A DNA stretch of 64,000 nt from Rhodopirellula halodulae (GTDB taxonomy: Bacteria > Planctomycetota > Planctomycetia > Pirellulales > Pirellulaceae), in the NCBI RefSeq assembly GCF_020966775.1, contig NZ_JAJKFV010000004.1:339426-403425 (forward strand). The letters are read 5' to 3'. Both the position numbers and the translations under genes were made by a program. Shown one piece after another: positions 47,558 to 57,623 of the stretch; position 1 is the first letter of the stretch; the number at the start of each line of letters is the position of its first letter. The notes under the pieces are model-generated. The model did not search any database. It was given only the letters and a program-made list of their open reading frames with translations, and was not told the origin of the DNA.

Positions 47558-48928
47558 TTAAACTTCCAACGCCATGGCTTGGGCTTCTTCGGTGAAGATC
47601 GTTTGGGCTCGGTCGGGACCGACGGAGAGCACGCCAACGGGGATGCCCACCAATTCTTCGATGCGTTTGACGTAGGACAACGCGAGCGGCGGGAAGTCAT
47701 CGACTGAACGAGCGTTATCAACCGGCGTGTTCCAACCTTGGATCGTTTCGTAGATCGGCTTGCAACGACGAAGCTGTTCCGCGTGAGCTGGCACACGATG
47801 AATCTCTTTACCATCCAGCTCGTACGCGACGCAGACTTTGAGCTCATCGAAATGAGCCAACACGTCCATCATCATCAACGCCAAACGGGTGACGCCGGAC
47901 AGACGAGCCGTGTAGCGAACGGCGACGGCATCGAACCATCCGCAACGACGTGGGCGTCCGGTCGTGGTGCCGAACTCGTTGCCAAGCGTTCGGATCTTTT
48001 CACCCGTTTCGCATTCCAGCTCGCTCGGGAACGGACCGCCACCAACGCGTGTGCTGTAAGCCTTGCAAACACCCAGGACTTGATCGATCCATTTCGGTGG
48101 CACACCGGCACCGGCACACACGCCTACTCCGGATGAATTGCTGCTAGTCACAAACGGGTAGGTTCCGTGATCGATGTCGAGCAAAGCACCTTGGGCACCT
48201 TCGAACAACATCTTTTGGTTGGCTTCTGCGGCGTCCAAGACCATGTCGGTCGTGTCGGCAATCATCGGTGCCAAACGCTCGGCCCAAGACGCCGCCAGGG
48301 CAACCATCTTTTCAGGTGCGATCGACGCGAGTTCTTCTTCCGAAGCACCCAGATTCTTCAGCAATGCTTGTTTCTGCGTGGCGACGGTCGAGATCCGTTC
48401 ATCGCGTGAAGGTTCGATCAAGTCGATCATGCGAATCGCGTGTGTGCGTCCGACCTTGTCTCGATAGCAGGGACCGATTCCTCGGTTGGTGGTGCCGATC
48501 GATTCGCCTCGCACCGCGGTGGCGTTGATGGTCGCGTCTTCGATCATGTGCCAAGGCATCACGAGGTGAGCCCGCTCGCTGACCTTCAGATTTTCAAAAA
48601 CATCGATCCCGCGAGATTGCAGCCCATCGATTTCTTGCAACATCGTGGTCGGGTTGATCACGACGCCCGGCGTGATGACGTTTTGAACGTCGCTGTGCAA
48701 AATCCCCGAAGGAATGTGGTGCAGTTTGTAGGTTTCGTCGCCAGCGACCACGGTGTGCCCGGCGTTGGCTCCGCCTTGATAACGAACGACCCAATCAAAC
48801 TGAGGTGCCAGCAAGTCGACGAGTTTGCCTTTGGCTTCATCGCCCCACTGCAGACCAATGACACAAGTACCGGACAAGGGATTTTCTTTCGGTAAAAAGG
48901 GTCGTTGCGATCTCGGATCCGCGAGCAT
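47558..48928 (-). CDS. purA: Adenylosuccinate synthetase PurA
   Basis: ATG 48928 gives 456 residues, some 20 longer at the N-terminus than usual; a GTG or TTG nearer the [12 protein letters not shown] start could be the true one. The GTP loop GDEAKGK has Ala where most members have Gly. The catalytic Asp of WGDE, His in NAGHT, the IMP-binding [13 protein letters not shown] and the C-terminal GVLSVGPDR are present. It makes adenylosuccinate from IMP, aspartate and GTP in AMP synthesis. It follows transketolase in the same direction but a terminator separates them. Confidence 0.97.
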   Translation of the reverse strand: MLADPRSQRPFLPKENPLSGTCVIGLQWGDEAKGKLVDLLAPQFDWVVRYQGGANAGHTVVAGDETYKLHHIPSGILHSDVQNVITPGVVINPTTMLQEIDGLQSRGIDVFENLKVSERAHLVMPWHMIEDATINATAVRGESIGTTNRGIGPCYRDKVGRTHAIRMIDLIEPSRDERISTVATQKQALLKNLGASEEELASIAPEKMVALAASWAERLAPMIADTTDMVLDAAEANQKMLFEGAQGALLDIDHGTYPFVTSSNSSGVGVCAGAGVPPKWIDQVLGVCKAYSTRVGGGPFPSELECETGEKIRTLGNEFGTTTGRPRRCGWFDAVAVRYTARLSGVTRLALMMMDVLAHFDELKVCVAYELDGKEIHRVPAHAEQLRRCKPIYETIQGWNTPVDNARSVDDFPPLALSYVKRIEELVGIPVGVLSVGPDRAQTIFTEEAQAMALEV

Positions 48929-48959
48929 TGGGCTCGGGATTCAGCACATCGCACAGGAT

Positions 48960-48991
48960 CAAAAATAGAAAAGCCAGCCCATGCTGGCTTT
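48960..48991 (-). terminator. Terminator after transketolase
   Basis: On the minus strand, arms AAAGCCAGC and GCTGGCTTT enclose ATGG, followed by TTCTATTTTTG. It lies 100 bases after the tkt stop and 30 before the purA start. Confidence 0.8.
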
Positions 48992-49034
48992 GATTCAATG
49001 CAATCTTGTCACGTGGCTCGCTGGCTTCCTCGTG

Positions 49035-49058
49035 CCCGCCGCAATCCGTGGCGGCGGG
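49035..49058. repeat. GC-rich hairpin after transketolase
   Basis: Arms CCCGCCGC (49035-49042) and GCGGCGGG (49051-49058) enclose AATCCGTG. It sits between the tkt stop and the terminator and may protect the mRNA 3' end. Confidence 0.6.
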
Positions 49059-49091
49059 ATCACCAAGGTGTCACCTCGCGAACGTTCGCGA

Positions 49092-51143
49092 TCAGGCGTT
49101 GGCCGCTTTGACCACCGAGTCGGCATTGATGCCGAAGTGCTCGTAAACGGCGCTGTAAGGTCCGCTGGCACCAAACGAGTGCATGCCAACAAACTTGCCT
49201 TGCGAACCGATCCAACGGTCCCAGCTCATCTGAATGCCCGCTTCGACAGCGACGCGATTGGTGACTTCTGGTGGCAAGACTTCGTTGATGTAGGAAGCGT
49301 CTTGTTGGGCGAACAAATCCATGCAAGGCATGCTGACCACGCGAACTTTTTTGCCTTGAGCGGTCAACGCTTCAGCCGCGTCAACAGCCATGAACAATTC
49401 GCTGCCGCTGCCCATCAGAATCACGTCTGGTGTGCCTTCGCAATCGCTGAGGATGTAACCACCGCGGGCACACCCGGCGGCCGACGCGTACTTGCTGCGA
49501 TCCAGCGTGGGCATGTTCTGACGCGACAGAACAAACGCACTGGGGTGGTCGTTGATTTGCATCGCGGTGCGATAGCATTCGGCCACTTCGTTCGAGTCAC
49601 CAGGACGGAAGACATTCAATCCGGGGATCGCACGACAAGCGGTCAGATGTTCGATGGGCTGGTGAGTCGGTCCGTCTTCGCCGACGCCGATCGAATCGTG
49701 GGTCAGGATGTACAGCGTTGGTTGATGCATGATGCTGGACAATCGCATCGCACCCCGCATGTAGTCCGTGAAGACAAAGAACGTTGCGGCGTAGCCACGC
49801 AAACCGGACAAGCACAAACCGTTGGCGATACCGGCCATCGCGTGTTCGCGAATTCCGAAGTGCAGGTTGCGGCCCGCGTATTGACCGGGCAGGAATTCGC
49901 CCGCACCTTCGAACTTCAGATCGGACTTGTTCGAAGGAGCCAAGTCGGCACTGCCGCCGATCATGAAGGGGATGTTCTTGGCGATCGCGTTGAGAACTTT
50001 GCCGCTGCTGTTGCGGGTGGCGTCGCCTTTTTCATCGGCTTCGAAAACGGGGATGTCTTTGTCCCAACCTTCGGGCAATTCACCGGCGAACATGGCTTTC
50101 AGTTCAGCAGCCTTTTGCGGTTCAGCGGCTTGGTACTTGGTCCAAACGTCTTCCCACTGGCTCGATGCGGTTGCACCACGTTTGCCAACGCCTTCGGCGA
50201 AGTGTTCGCGAACGCCATCGGGAACATAGAACTTTTCGTCTTCAGGCAACCCGTAGGCTTTCTTCGCCAAGGCGACTTCGTCCCAACCAAGAGGTGCTCC
50301 GTGGGCACCGTGAGTGTTTTGCTTGTTGGGTGCCCCGTAACCGATGATCGACTTAACGATGATCAGGGTGGGTTTGTCGCTGCAAGCCTGGAATTTCGCG
50401 ATGGCTTTGCCGAGGGCATCGATGTCGTTGGCATCGTCGACGTTGACGACGTTCCAACCGAGGCCTTCGAACTTCTTGCCCATGTCTTCGCTGAAGGCCA
50501 GGTCGGTGTCGCCTTCGATGGTGATGTTGTTGTCGTCGTACAACCAGCACAGGTTGTCGAGCTTCAAGTGACCCGCGATCGAGGCGGCTTCGGTGGCGAT
50601 GCCTTCCATCAAGTCGCCGTCGCTGCACAACGCGTAGGTGTTGTAGTTGAACAGCGTCAGGTCATCGGTGTTGTAGTTGGCGGCCAGCCATTTTTCGGCC
50701 ATCGCCATGCCGACACTGTTGCTGACGCCGGCACCCAAAGGTCCGGTCGTGGTCTCGATCCCGGCCGCCTCGGCGTACTCGGGATGCCCCGCACAGACGC
50801 TGCCGATCTGGCGGAATTTCTTGATGTCCTCCAGCGAAATCGACTCGCCGCCGGTGGGTTTGCCATATCGATCGGTCGCTTTCACACCAACCAGATGCAG
50901 CGTGCTGTAGAGCAGCATGCTGGCGTGACCGCAAGACAACACGAAACGGTCGCGGCCGGGCCAATGTGGCTTGGCCGGATCGTAATCCATCGTGTTTTGG
51001 AACAATTGGTAGGCGATCGGAGCCAATGCCATCGGCGTGCCAGGGTGACCACTGTTGGCGGTTTGCACAGCATCCATGCTGAGGCAGCGGATGGTGTCGA
51101 TGGCGAGAGTTTGAATGTCAGTGGAGGTGGCAGTCATCGGCAC
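49092..51143 (-). CDS. tkt: Transketolase
   Basis: ATG 51143 gives 683 residues (ATG 51137 is an alternative). Thiamine pyrophosphate motifs are evident: GHPGTPM near residue 33, GDGDLMEG through NNITIEGDTDLAF, and the conserved EHAMAGIANGL and THDSIGVGEDGPTHQPIEHL of the pyrimidine-domain part. It transfers two-carbon units in the pentose phosphate pathway using Mg and TPP, in the cytosol. Note that the plus strand is also open across the whole gene (see rejected list). Confidence 0.97.
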   Translation of the reverse strand: MPMTATSTDIQTLAIDTIRCLSMDAVQTANSGHPGTPMALAPIAYQLFQNTMDYDPAKPHWPGRDRFVLSCGHASMLLYSTLHLVGVKATDRYGKPTGGESISLEDIKKFRQIGSVCAGHPEYAEAAGIETTTGPLGAGVSNSVGMAMAEKWLAANYNTDDLTLFNYNTYALCSDGDLMEGIATEAASIAGHLKLDNLCWLYDDNNITIEGDTDLAFSEDMGKKFEGLGWNVVNVDDANDIDALGKAIAKFQACSDKPTLIIVKSIIGYGAPNKQNTHGAHGAPLGWDEVALAKKAYGLPEDEKFYVPDGVREHFAEGVGKRGATASSQWEDVWTKYQAAEPQKAAELKAMFAGELPEGWDKDIPVFEADEKGDATRNSSGKVLNAIAKNIPFMIGGSADLAPSNKSDLKFEGAGEFLPGQYAGRNLHFGIREHAMAGIANGLCLSGLRGYAATFFVFTDYMRGAMRLSSIMHQPTLYILTHDSIGVGEDGPTHQPIEHLTACRAIPGLNVFRPGDSNEVAECYRTAMQINDHPSAFVLSRQNMPTLDRSKYASAAGCARGGYILSDCEGTPDVILMGSGSELFMAVDAAEALTAQGKKVRVVSMPCMDLFAQQDASYINEVLPPEVTNRVAVEAGIQMSWDRWIGSQGKFVGMHSFGASGPYSAVYEHFGINADSVVKAANA

Positions 51144-51359
51144 GCGAGGCGGTGTAAGAGGAGCAAAATTTCAGACCCCGAAAGCGTACCGACGAGGCCC
51201 AAAAAACAAAAGCCCCGAGGGCAATCCCCCACCCCAGACCGCCATTTTGCTCCCGCCACCGGTGTACAATCGAGCCGATCCCCCCATCGTCCCACGACTT
51301 TTCTCGGCCCCGTCGCTCGACCGGAGGCCCCCATACCCACGTTTCGCAGGGAGATTTCG

Positions 51360-52697
51360 ATGCGTAGCTTCCACAGCCAACAAAATGGCTTGATGAAGAT
51401 TCTGTGTGCACTGGCGGCCACAACGGTACTGGGCGCCCTTTTCCTGGAGTTGCCGACCCAGGCCCAAGCTCCCGTTCAAACGTACTCCGCGGCCCAAACC
51501 TACCCAACGCCTCCACAAGTTCCGCAGTCGCAAACGCCCCAATTCCAAGCTCCCAAGTTTCAAAACGCTCCGGTCCCGCACCTTCAGCCATCTGGAGCCC
51601 AACCTGGTTTTCATCCGCAACATGCCGCGATTCAAGAAATGCAGCACGACTGGGCAATGTCTCTGCAGCAACGATTGCACGAGCAAGCGGAGTTCGAAGA
51701 AGAGCTGGAACTGAACGCGCTGCCGAACTTTCTGCGCGACGAATTCCAGCTTCCCACCACCATCGACCAGGACGCCATGCGGATTGCCGGGATCACACCG
51801 TCATCGACGACGGTGAGATTGCTCGCCCGAGAAACACCGCTTCGTGTGGCGCTGACGCATGCTCTGCAGCCCTTGAACCTGAAGTTTCGATTGACCGAGT
51901 CTGGTTTGTCCATCTCTGCCGACTTCACCCGACTCGCCCGGCAAGGCATCGCCACTGACCGATGGGCGGACATTTCGATGGAGGATGCCAAACAAATTGA
52001 AGCGGACCTGAAACAGTTCGTCTCCTTCGAAGGCCAAGATGTCCCACTGAAGGACGCGGTCTCGATGCTCGGACAGCAAATCGGATCTCGCATCGCCATC
52101 GATGTCTTCGCGTTGGAAGGCGAAGGCTTGTCCGATGACGTTCCCGTGTCCGCACGAATCAGCGACGCCAAGTTCGCCTCCGCGATGTCCGACATTCTGC
52201 GCGACCACGGACTGACGCTTGAGTTCCGCAATGGTCATTGGCTGGTAACCACCCTGACGGACGCGGAAGATGAGTTGCTGAACCGGGTTTACTACCTGGA
52301 AGCGACCGGAATGACGGAATCTTTGGGTCAAGCCATGGAGACCCTTCAGACCTCCATCGAACCCGACACGTGGGAAGCACTTGGCGGAGTCGGCACGATG
52401 GCTCCCCTGCCATCCAGCGGAAACAATCGCCCGGGGCTGATCGTGTCGACCACGTTCGGCGTTCACCTGAAAATCGAGGCGTTGCTGGATGCCTTGCGAG
52501 CCGGAACGGTTGGCGCGGACACGCCAACGAAATCGAACCCAGGCGGGCACTCGGGACAATTCCATTCCGGTTGGAACTACCCCACACCCACGATGATGCC
52601 CCCAGGTGCCCCAGCAACGACCGCACCGAAGTTGGAATATCAACCCGGCTCCCATCATGTGCAGCCACCAACGCACTCGCCCGGCGGCATGTTCTGA
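51360..52697 (+). CDS. Exported protein with secretin-N/STN-like domain
   Basis: ATG 51360 has GGAG at 51350-51353 and gives 445 residues; the frame stays open far upstream only as antisense of tkt. Residues 1-37 are a signal peptide (TQAQA). Residues 40-90 are Pro/Gln-rich. Residues 170-310 contain a repeated pattern typical of the STN/secretin N-terminal fold: FVSFEGQDVPLKDAVSMLGQQIGSRIAID... and LRDHGLTLEFRNGHWLVTT. The C-terminal 60 residues are Gly/Pro/His-rich. Related planctomycete proteins are of unknown function; an envelope or secretion-associated role is suggested by the fold. The gene is divergent from tkt. Confidence 0.8.
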   Translation: MRSFHSQQNGLMKILCALAATTVLGALFLELPTQAQAPVQTYSAAQTYPTPPQVPQSQTPQFQAPKFQNAPVPHLQPSGAQPGFHPQHAAIQEMQHDWAMSLQQRLHEQAEFEEELELNALPNFLRDEFQLPTTIDQDAMRIAGITPSSTTVRLLARETPLRVALTHALQPLNLKFRLTESGLSISADFTRLARQGIATDRWADISMEDAKQIEADLKQFVSFEGQDVPLKDAVSMLGQQIGSRIAIDVFALEGEGLSDDVPVSARISDAKFASAMSDILRDHGLTLEFRNGHWLVTTLTDAEDELLNRVYYLEATGMTESLGQAMETLQTSIEPDTWEALGGVGTMAPLPSSGNNRPGLIVSTTFGVHLKIEALLDALRAGTVGADTPTKSNPGGHSGQFHSGWNYPTPTMMPPGAPATTAPKLEYQPGSHHVQPPTHSPGGMF

Positions 52698-52754
52698 GAC
52701 AAAAGCCACCGAACCATGCGTGTTGGCAGTCTTCGGAACGTCGCCTCAACACGC

Positions 52755-53490
52755 AAACAGTTGGGGACAACTGTTCTACATTTGGTCCCGCACCACCCCC
52801 GTAGGTTGGTCACTCCTGGCCGACACACCCCCGTAGGTCCGGTTCCACCGGACAAAACGTTCTCACCCAAACGACAACACTAACTCCAAAACACATTCCT
52901 CCCCCACACCAACCGTAGGCCGGACCGCAGCGAAGCGGAGCTCCGGCACCCACACCCCATCGTTTGCCCCTCACCCATTCGCGTTGAGCTTCTTCGCATC
53001 CCGACCTCAACACGCAAACAGTTGAGGACAACTGTTCTACATTTTTTCGCCACCCCGTAGGTCCGGTTCCACCGGACAAAAACGTCCTCACCCAAACGAC
53101 AACAACAACTCCGGAACACTCCCCTTCCCACACCAACCGTAGGCCGGACCGCAGCGAAGCGAAGCTCCGGCAGCCACACCCCATCGTTTGCCCCTCACCC
53201 ATTCGCGTCACGCTTCCTAGCAACCCGACCTCAACACGCAAACAGTTGAGGACAACTGTTCTACATTTTTTCGCCACCCCGTAGGTCCGGTCCCACCGGA
53301 CGAAAACGCTCTCACCCAAACGACAACAACAACGCCAAAACACATTCCTCCCCCACACCAAGCGTAGGCCGGACCGCAGCGAAGCGGAGCTCCGGCAGCC
53401 AAGTTCCATTGTTTGCCCCTCACTCATTCGCGCCACGCTTCGCCGACGAATCACGTCAGGCACGCAAACCGTTGAGGACAACGGTTCTAC
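52755..53490. repeat. Composite tandem array of GTAG hairpins (families D, C, B, E)
   Basis: The 789-base gap is an array of a unit of about 225 bp. Family D, inverted, at 52755-52778, 53017-53040, 53241-53264 and 53467-53490 (spacings 262, 224, 226). Family B (GTAG, arms GTCCGGT and ACCGGAC) at 52832-52852, 53057-53077 and 53281-53301. Family E (GTAGG, CCGGA/TCCGG) at 52916-52949, 53140-53173 and 53364-53397. One family C element at 52800-52824 is in the first unit only. The last D has arms AACCGTTG and CAACGGTT, a paired change. Confidence 0.93.
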
Positions 53491-54662
53491 ACTGACGCGT
53501 GTCGCTTCACCGAGGGAACGTTCAACGGTGCCCGCTTGGGACCATCCCACACGTCTTCCACTTCTTGACCACCCGCGAACTGGCGCAGCAGTAAATACAC
53601 ACCGCCAACCATCGCCCATCCAACCGTGATGCCAACCAGGATCGGCACCCGAGCAAGGAACGCTTGCCACACCGGGTTGCCCATCGACGACGACGCTGCC
53701 TCCGCGACCCATGACCAAGCGAAACTCAAAATCCCGACCAAGACACCGGCGGGAACGAGCAGCAGAAACAACTGCGGCAACCGTCGAAACGTGACCTCGT
53801 AACCTCGGCTCAGGCAATCCATCGCGTCGGCTTTCTCCTGACTGACCAACGCCGCCAATCCGAACGGGATCGCCGCCTTCGCCCCGGCCATCAACAACCC
53901 GACGATCAATGCCGCGGGAATGGCCAATGGAGCCAACGCATACGCCCACTCCCAGTGCTTGCGTTCTCCTGTCGCCAATCCATCCCCCAGCCACATGAAC
54001 AGCACAAACGGCAAAGCACAGACCCCCGGCAACACCGAGATCACCACGGCTGACTTCAAACGCTGGCCGACGATCTTCCACGTCTCAACGAACCCCGGCA
54101 GATCGCGTCCCGCCGTCAGCAACACCCCCAATCGCAACAACACCATCACGACCGGCGTCCACAAGACCACCGTCCAAAGCAACACTTCCGGACGCATCAT
54201 CGAAAACGAAAACGACTGCCACGGAAGCGAGAAAGAAGGGCCACGGCCGCTCACCCACCAGACCAGATCGCTCAGTGTCGTCGACGTCTGCCAAGGATCC
54301 ACCTTCGGCATCGACTCATGGATCAACAACGCCTGTGTCCTGTCCGAAGCCGCTTCGGGAGCATCCGCAAAAGTCACGGTCAACCCGTTCAGCCCCAATC
54401 GCCAAACCAGATCCACCATCGCAACGAGGAACAACCACACCGGCGCGCCGGCCAATCGAGCCACGCGAACCAGTCGCAACCACGGCATCACATCCGTCCA
54501 CGTGCGAACGCGAGCCAAGAGAGGCTCCTCGGGTGGACGCGAAAAGGTTTTGACGGAGTCGCCGGAGGGACTCGAACCAGCAGGATCAGACAAAGCCGGA
54601 CTCAAATGACAGGGGAACAACCGCGGCGGCTCAATTACCGATGCGGCGGCAGCCTTCACCAT
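53487..54662 (-). CDS. Polytopic membrane protein of unknown function
   Basis: ATG 54662 gives 391 residues. After a 60-residue Pro/Ser-rich leader, seven or eight hydrophobic segments follow, including LAGAPVWLFLVAMVDLVW, VLLWTVVLWTPVVMVLLRLG, LPGVCALPFVLFMWLG and the C-terminal VPILVGITVGWAMVGGVYLLL. Short soluble stretches contain AMDCLSRGYEVTFRRL, a segment I know from other planctomycete membrane proteins. No transport signature is seen. The TAG stop codon (53487-53489) is provided by the GTAG header of an adjacent hairpin repeat. Confidence 0.78.
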   Translation of the reverse strand: MVKAAAASVIEPPRLFPCHLSPALSDPAGSSPSGDSVKTFSRPPEEPLLARVRTWTDVMPWLRLVRVARLAGAPVWLFLVAMVDLVWRLGLNGLTVTFADAPEAASDRTQALLIHESMPKVDPWQTSTTLSDLVWWVSGRGPSFSLPWQSFSFSMMRPEVLLWTVVLWTPVVMVLLRLGVLLTAGRDLPGFVETWKIVGQRLKSAVVISVLPGVCALPFVLFMWLGDGLATGERKHWEWAYALAPLAIPAALIVGLLMAGAKAAIPFGLAALVSQEKADAMDCLSRGYEVTFRRLPQLFLLLVPAGVLVGILSFAWSWVAEAASSSMGNPVWQAFLARVPILVGITVGWAMVGGVYLLLRQFAGGQEVEDVWDGPKRAPLNVPSVKRHASV

Positions 54663-54713
54663 CCATCACAAGCGTCCCCCATCGATCGGGAAATCGTTCA
54701 ACTCGCGAGACGC

Positions 54714-57623
54714 TCAGCGAGGCATGCCGTAGAAACGCCAGTGTTGCGGATCGGGCATCGCTTGAGAATCCGAGGCCAAACAATGCGGCCCGGTCGTCGC
54801 ATCCGAATTGCTTCCCGCACGAACCCGCACGGCGAATTGATTCGATACTCGCAAACCATCATCGCGAGGCAGCACCTCCGACAACGGAATCGCGATTTCG
54901 GCCAGCACGCTGGGTCCAGCACTGGGCCCCGCACTGGTCTCCGTTGGCGACGCGTCAACAGTTTCTGCCTGACTCCAGCCACTCAGCGCCGCATACCAAG
55001 TCGGCTTCCATTCGACCGAGCCATCCACCGACGCGTTTCGTTGGCCGTCCGAATGACATTCAAACCGGAAAGACGACAGCAACTCACCATCACCATCCAA
55101 CCACAACGAAAAGGTTTGCGGCAACTCGCCCGCCGAAGCCCCCGGATGGACCACGGCAACGTACAAGTACTCCTGATCAGTGACCATCGCGAACGCCACG
55201 TCATCGGTGCGTTGCCAGGCCACATCCCGCCAGCAATCATCCTGCAACTGACAGTCTAAACGCGGGCGTGATGCCACTCGTGGCAGCGAACTCGCTTTGG
55301 ATGCTCTCGGCCGAGGAGATTGCAACGCTTCGCCACCTTCATGAGCGTCGACCGCCATGGATTCGTCACCCACGGCGGAAATTCGACGAGCCGCCATCAC
55401 GATCGGATGGTATTCCCAATTGGTTCGCTGGGTCATCGGAGGCAAGCTCGGCAGCGCATTCCCGAGTACGTCCGCCGAAGCGGCCTCCGTATTCCCGCTG
55501 CCTCGATTGGACATCGCCGACTCGAAAGTCACCGGCTTCACCGCGAAAGGCGACAACGATTGAGCCTGCCAAAGACCGCTGGACTGCACTTCACCGGATG
55601 CCCCGCCGCCGAACTCCGTGGTGGCCACGTCCGTCATCGCCCCCTGCTCGCCTGAATCGCCGTCTGAGGAGTTGACGGATGCATTGGATGGCGAAGCCGA
55701 ACCCGCAAACGCGAGCCATTGGGGTCGTTTTTGCTTGGACGCCACGACCGAGCGTTCGAAGCTCTCCCGACGAGCTTCCAACATACAATCGGCCCAACGT
55801 CGCACCGGATCACTCGGCACCGCGTCCAACATGGTTTCGAGCAAGACCTGTTCACAACGATCCAGCTCCGCCTGACTTCCGCCAACGGTCACAGCGTGCT
55901 CGCGAACTTGCAACCACAACCACCACAGCAAACGAGTCCGATCCTCCGACGCCGTTCGCGGCAGCAAGACTCCCAAAGTCGTCGTCAGATCTTTGCTCCG
56001 CAATTGCGGTTCTTCGATCAATTCTTTCAATCGTCCGAGTTGGCTCATGCGAGCCGTCGCGATTTGCAAACGTCGGCGACTGGCACTGATCACCTTGGAC
56101 GCTTCCATCCTTTGACCGTCAGCCAACACCAATCCACCGGTCAACGTTGAGTCACGACGCAGCTCCGTCGAGGTTCCTGGAACAGGTGACACTTCCACGC
56201 TGGCGGGCACCACCAACTGCGGTGTGACCAACATCATGGCGTCCAAAGCCAAGTCGCCGGCCAAGACCGCTCGCTTGGAAAGCAACGCGTCACTGCGAAG
56301 AACCACCGCTCGCGACGACGCGACGTTTTCGCTCGATTGCAGCTTGCTTTGATAGAGACGTCGTCTTTGCCGGATGCTTCCAAACGGTGACGAACCGAAA
56401 TTGCCGTCGTCCATTGTCGCACGTACCCACGCGTCCCGGGTTTCGGCCGGCAGGTTCTCGTCCAGCACCACCACCGCGGGTCGGTGTGTTCGCAGGATCG
56501 CGGCGGGCGCTTCCTCATCGGTGTTGATCCAATCCGCCGATGCGGTTCGGAGTGTCGCCGCGACTCCCAATCGCATGGCCGCATTTCGCAATCGACCCAA
56601 ACGGCGAAGCTCGCCGCTCGGTGAAGTTTCGGACTGGTCCAAGACCAACACGGCTCGTTGCTGAGCCTCCAACGTTTCGCGGCCAATCAGTGACCAAGGC
56701 ACGGATTTCTCCGACGCTGCCACAAACAGGACCGCGGCATGCCGATCGGAACCTCGCACGGCGTACCAAGTCGCCCCGTCGTCTTCCGAACGCTCGATTG
56801 TCCCGTGCGTTCCGACACGGACTCGCCAGGTTCGCCCGCTCGCATCGCTCGATCCGTCGCTTTGCTCACGACCTTTGGTTTGCTTCGGTTCGGCGGAGTC
56901 TTGCATCCAAACATCTCGTCGCAACCAATCTCTCATCGCCAATTTGGATTTGGCCGACTGTGCGGCATCCGGTTGCCACGTCAGTCCGCCATCCATGGAT
57001 ACAAATCGGTTCACGCCCGATGACTCGGCGTCGTCTCCGATGGCCTCGATGACTCCGGCGGGCAATGGCTCCGCATCAAACCCATTGCGAATCGCGATTC
57101 GGTAAAGCTTCGTCGCGTCGATCGCGTTGGAACGGTGCCAACTTCGCCCCGCATCATCACTGACCACCGCCACGCCACGACTGAGTCCGGTCACCGGTTC
57201 GTAGCCGCCGCCGACGGCCACGACTCGAGATTCGTTCAGGAAACGCACGTCGCAAAGCATCGCTTCGATTCCGGAATTCACATTCCGCCAAGTCTTTCCC
57301 GCATCCTCGCTGCGAACGATCACGCCCCAATCACCGACCGCAATCAGGTGCCGTCCATCGGGCGAAACCGAAACCGCGTGCAAACTGGCGTCGTCCGCGA
57401 ATTGGGCGGAGTCGACGTAGGCGGCCGGCAAATCGAATGAGTCATCGGGCTCGATCGTCGATTTAACGCGAGCCACGCCTGTGTTGCCAAACGCGCGGTA
57501 GAACCCGGGCATGGTCTGGCCTTGAGCGGTCCCGGCCATCCAGCCTGCCAGCAGGGCTGCGATCAGAGGCACCAAACGCAACGGCCAATTTCCGATCGGA
57601 ATGGAAACAACAGACGCGATCAT
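54714..57623 (-). CDS. Exported YCF48/BNR beta-propeller with C-terminal carbohydrate-binding-like domain
   Basis: ATG 57623 overlaps the crcB stop (ATGA) and gives 969 residues; a longer frame to 58223 lies over crcB. Residues 1-36 are a signal peptide. The first 350 residues contain YCF48/BNR blades (DGRHLIAVGDWGVIVRSEDAGKTWR, SRVVAVGGG, DDAGRSWHRS, GTHGTIERSEDDGATWYAV). The middle (about 370-720) is helical and unassigned. The last 190 residues (DDCWRDVAWQRTDDVAFAMVTDQEYLYVAVVHPG..., FSLWLDGDGEL) resemble a CBM9-type beta-sandwich. It may bind polysaccharide or another envelope ligand. Confidence 0.82.
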   Translation of the reverse strand: MIASVVSIPIGNWPLRLVPLIAALLAGWMAGTAQGQTMPGFYRAFGNTGVARVKSTIEPDDSFDLPAAYVDSAQFADDASLHAVSVSPDGRHLIAVGDWGVIVRSEDAGKTWRNVNSGIEAMLCDVRFLNESRVVAVGGGYEPVTGLSRGVAVVSDDAGRSWHRSNAIDATKLYRIAIRNGFDAEPLPAGVIEAIGDDAESSGVNRFVSMDGGLTWQPDAAQSAKSKLAMRDWLRRDVWMQDSAEPKQTKGREQSDGSSDASGRTWRVRVGTHGTIERSEDDGATWYAVRGSDRHAAVLFVAASEKSVPWSLIGRETLEAQQRAVLVLDQSETSPSGELRRLGRLRNAAMRLGVAATLRTASADWINTDEEAPAAILRTHRPAVVVLDENLPAETRDAWVRATMDDGNFGSSPFGSIRQRRRLYQSKLQSSENVASSRAVVLRSDALLSKRAVLAGDLALDAMMLVTPQLVVPASVEVSPVPGTSTELRRDSTLTGGLVLADGQRMEASKVISASRRRLQIATARMSQLGRLKELIEEPQLRSKDLTTTLGVLLPRTASEDRTRLLWWLWLQVREHAVTVGGSQAELDRCEQVLLETMLDAVPSDPVRRWADCMLEARRESFERSVVASKQKRPQWLAFAGSASPSNASVNSSDGDSGEQGAMTDVATTEFGGGASGEVQSSGLWQAQSLSPFAVKPVTFESAMSNRGSGNTEAASADVLGNALPSLPPMTQRTNWEYHPIVMAARRISAVGDESMAVDAHEGGEALQSPRPRASKASSLPRVASRPRLDCQLQDDCWRDVAWQRTDDVAFAMVTDQEYLYVAVVHPGASAGELPQTFSLWLDGDGELLSSFRFECHSDGQRNASVDGSVEWKPTWYAALSGWSQAETVDASPTETSAGPSAGPSVLAEIAIPLSEVLPRDDGLRVSNQFAVRVRAGSNSDATTGPHCLASDSQAMPDPQHWRFYGMPR

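Noticed and set aside
48981..52697. A 1238-residue plus-strand frame
   Set aside because: Its first 793 codons are antisense to a clear transketolase; only the part from ATG 51360 has a signal peptide and ribosome binding site.
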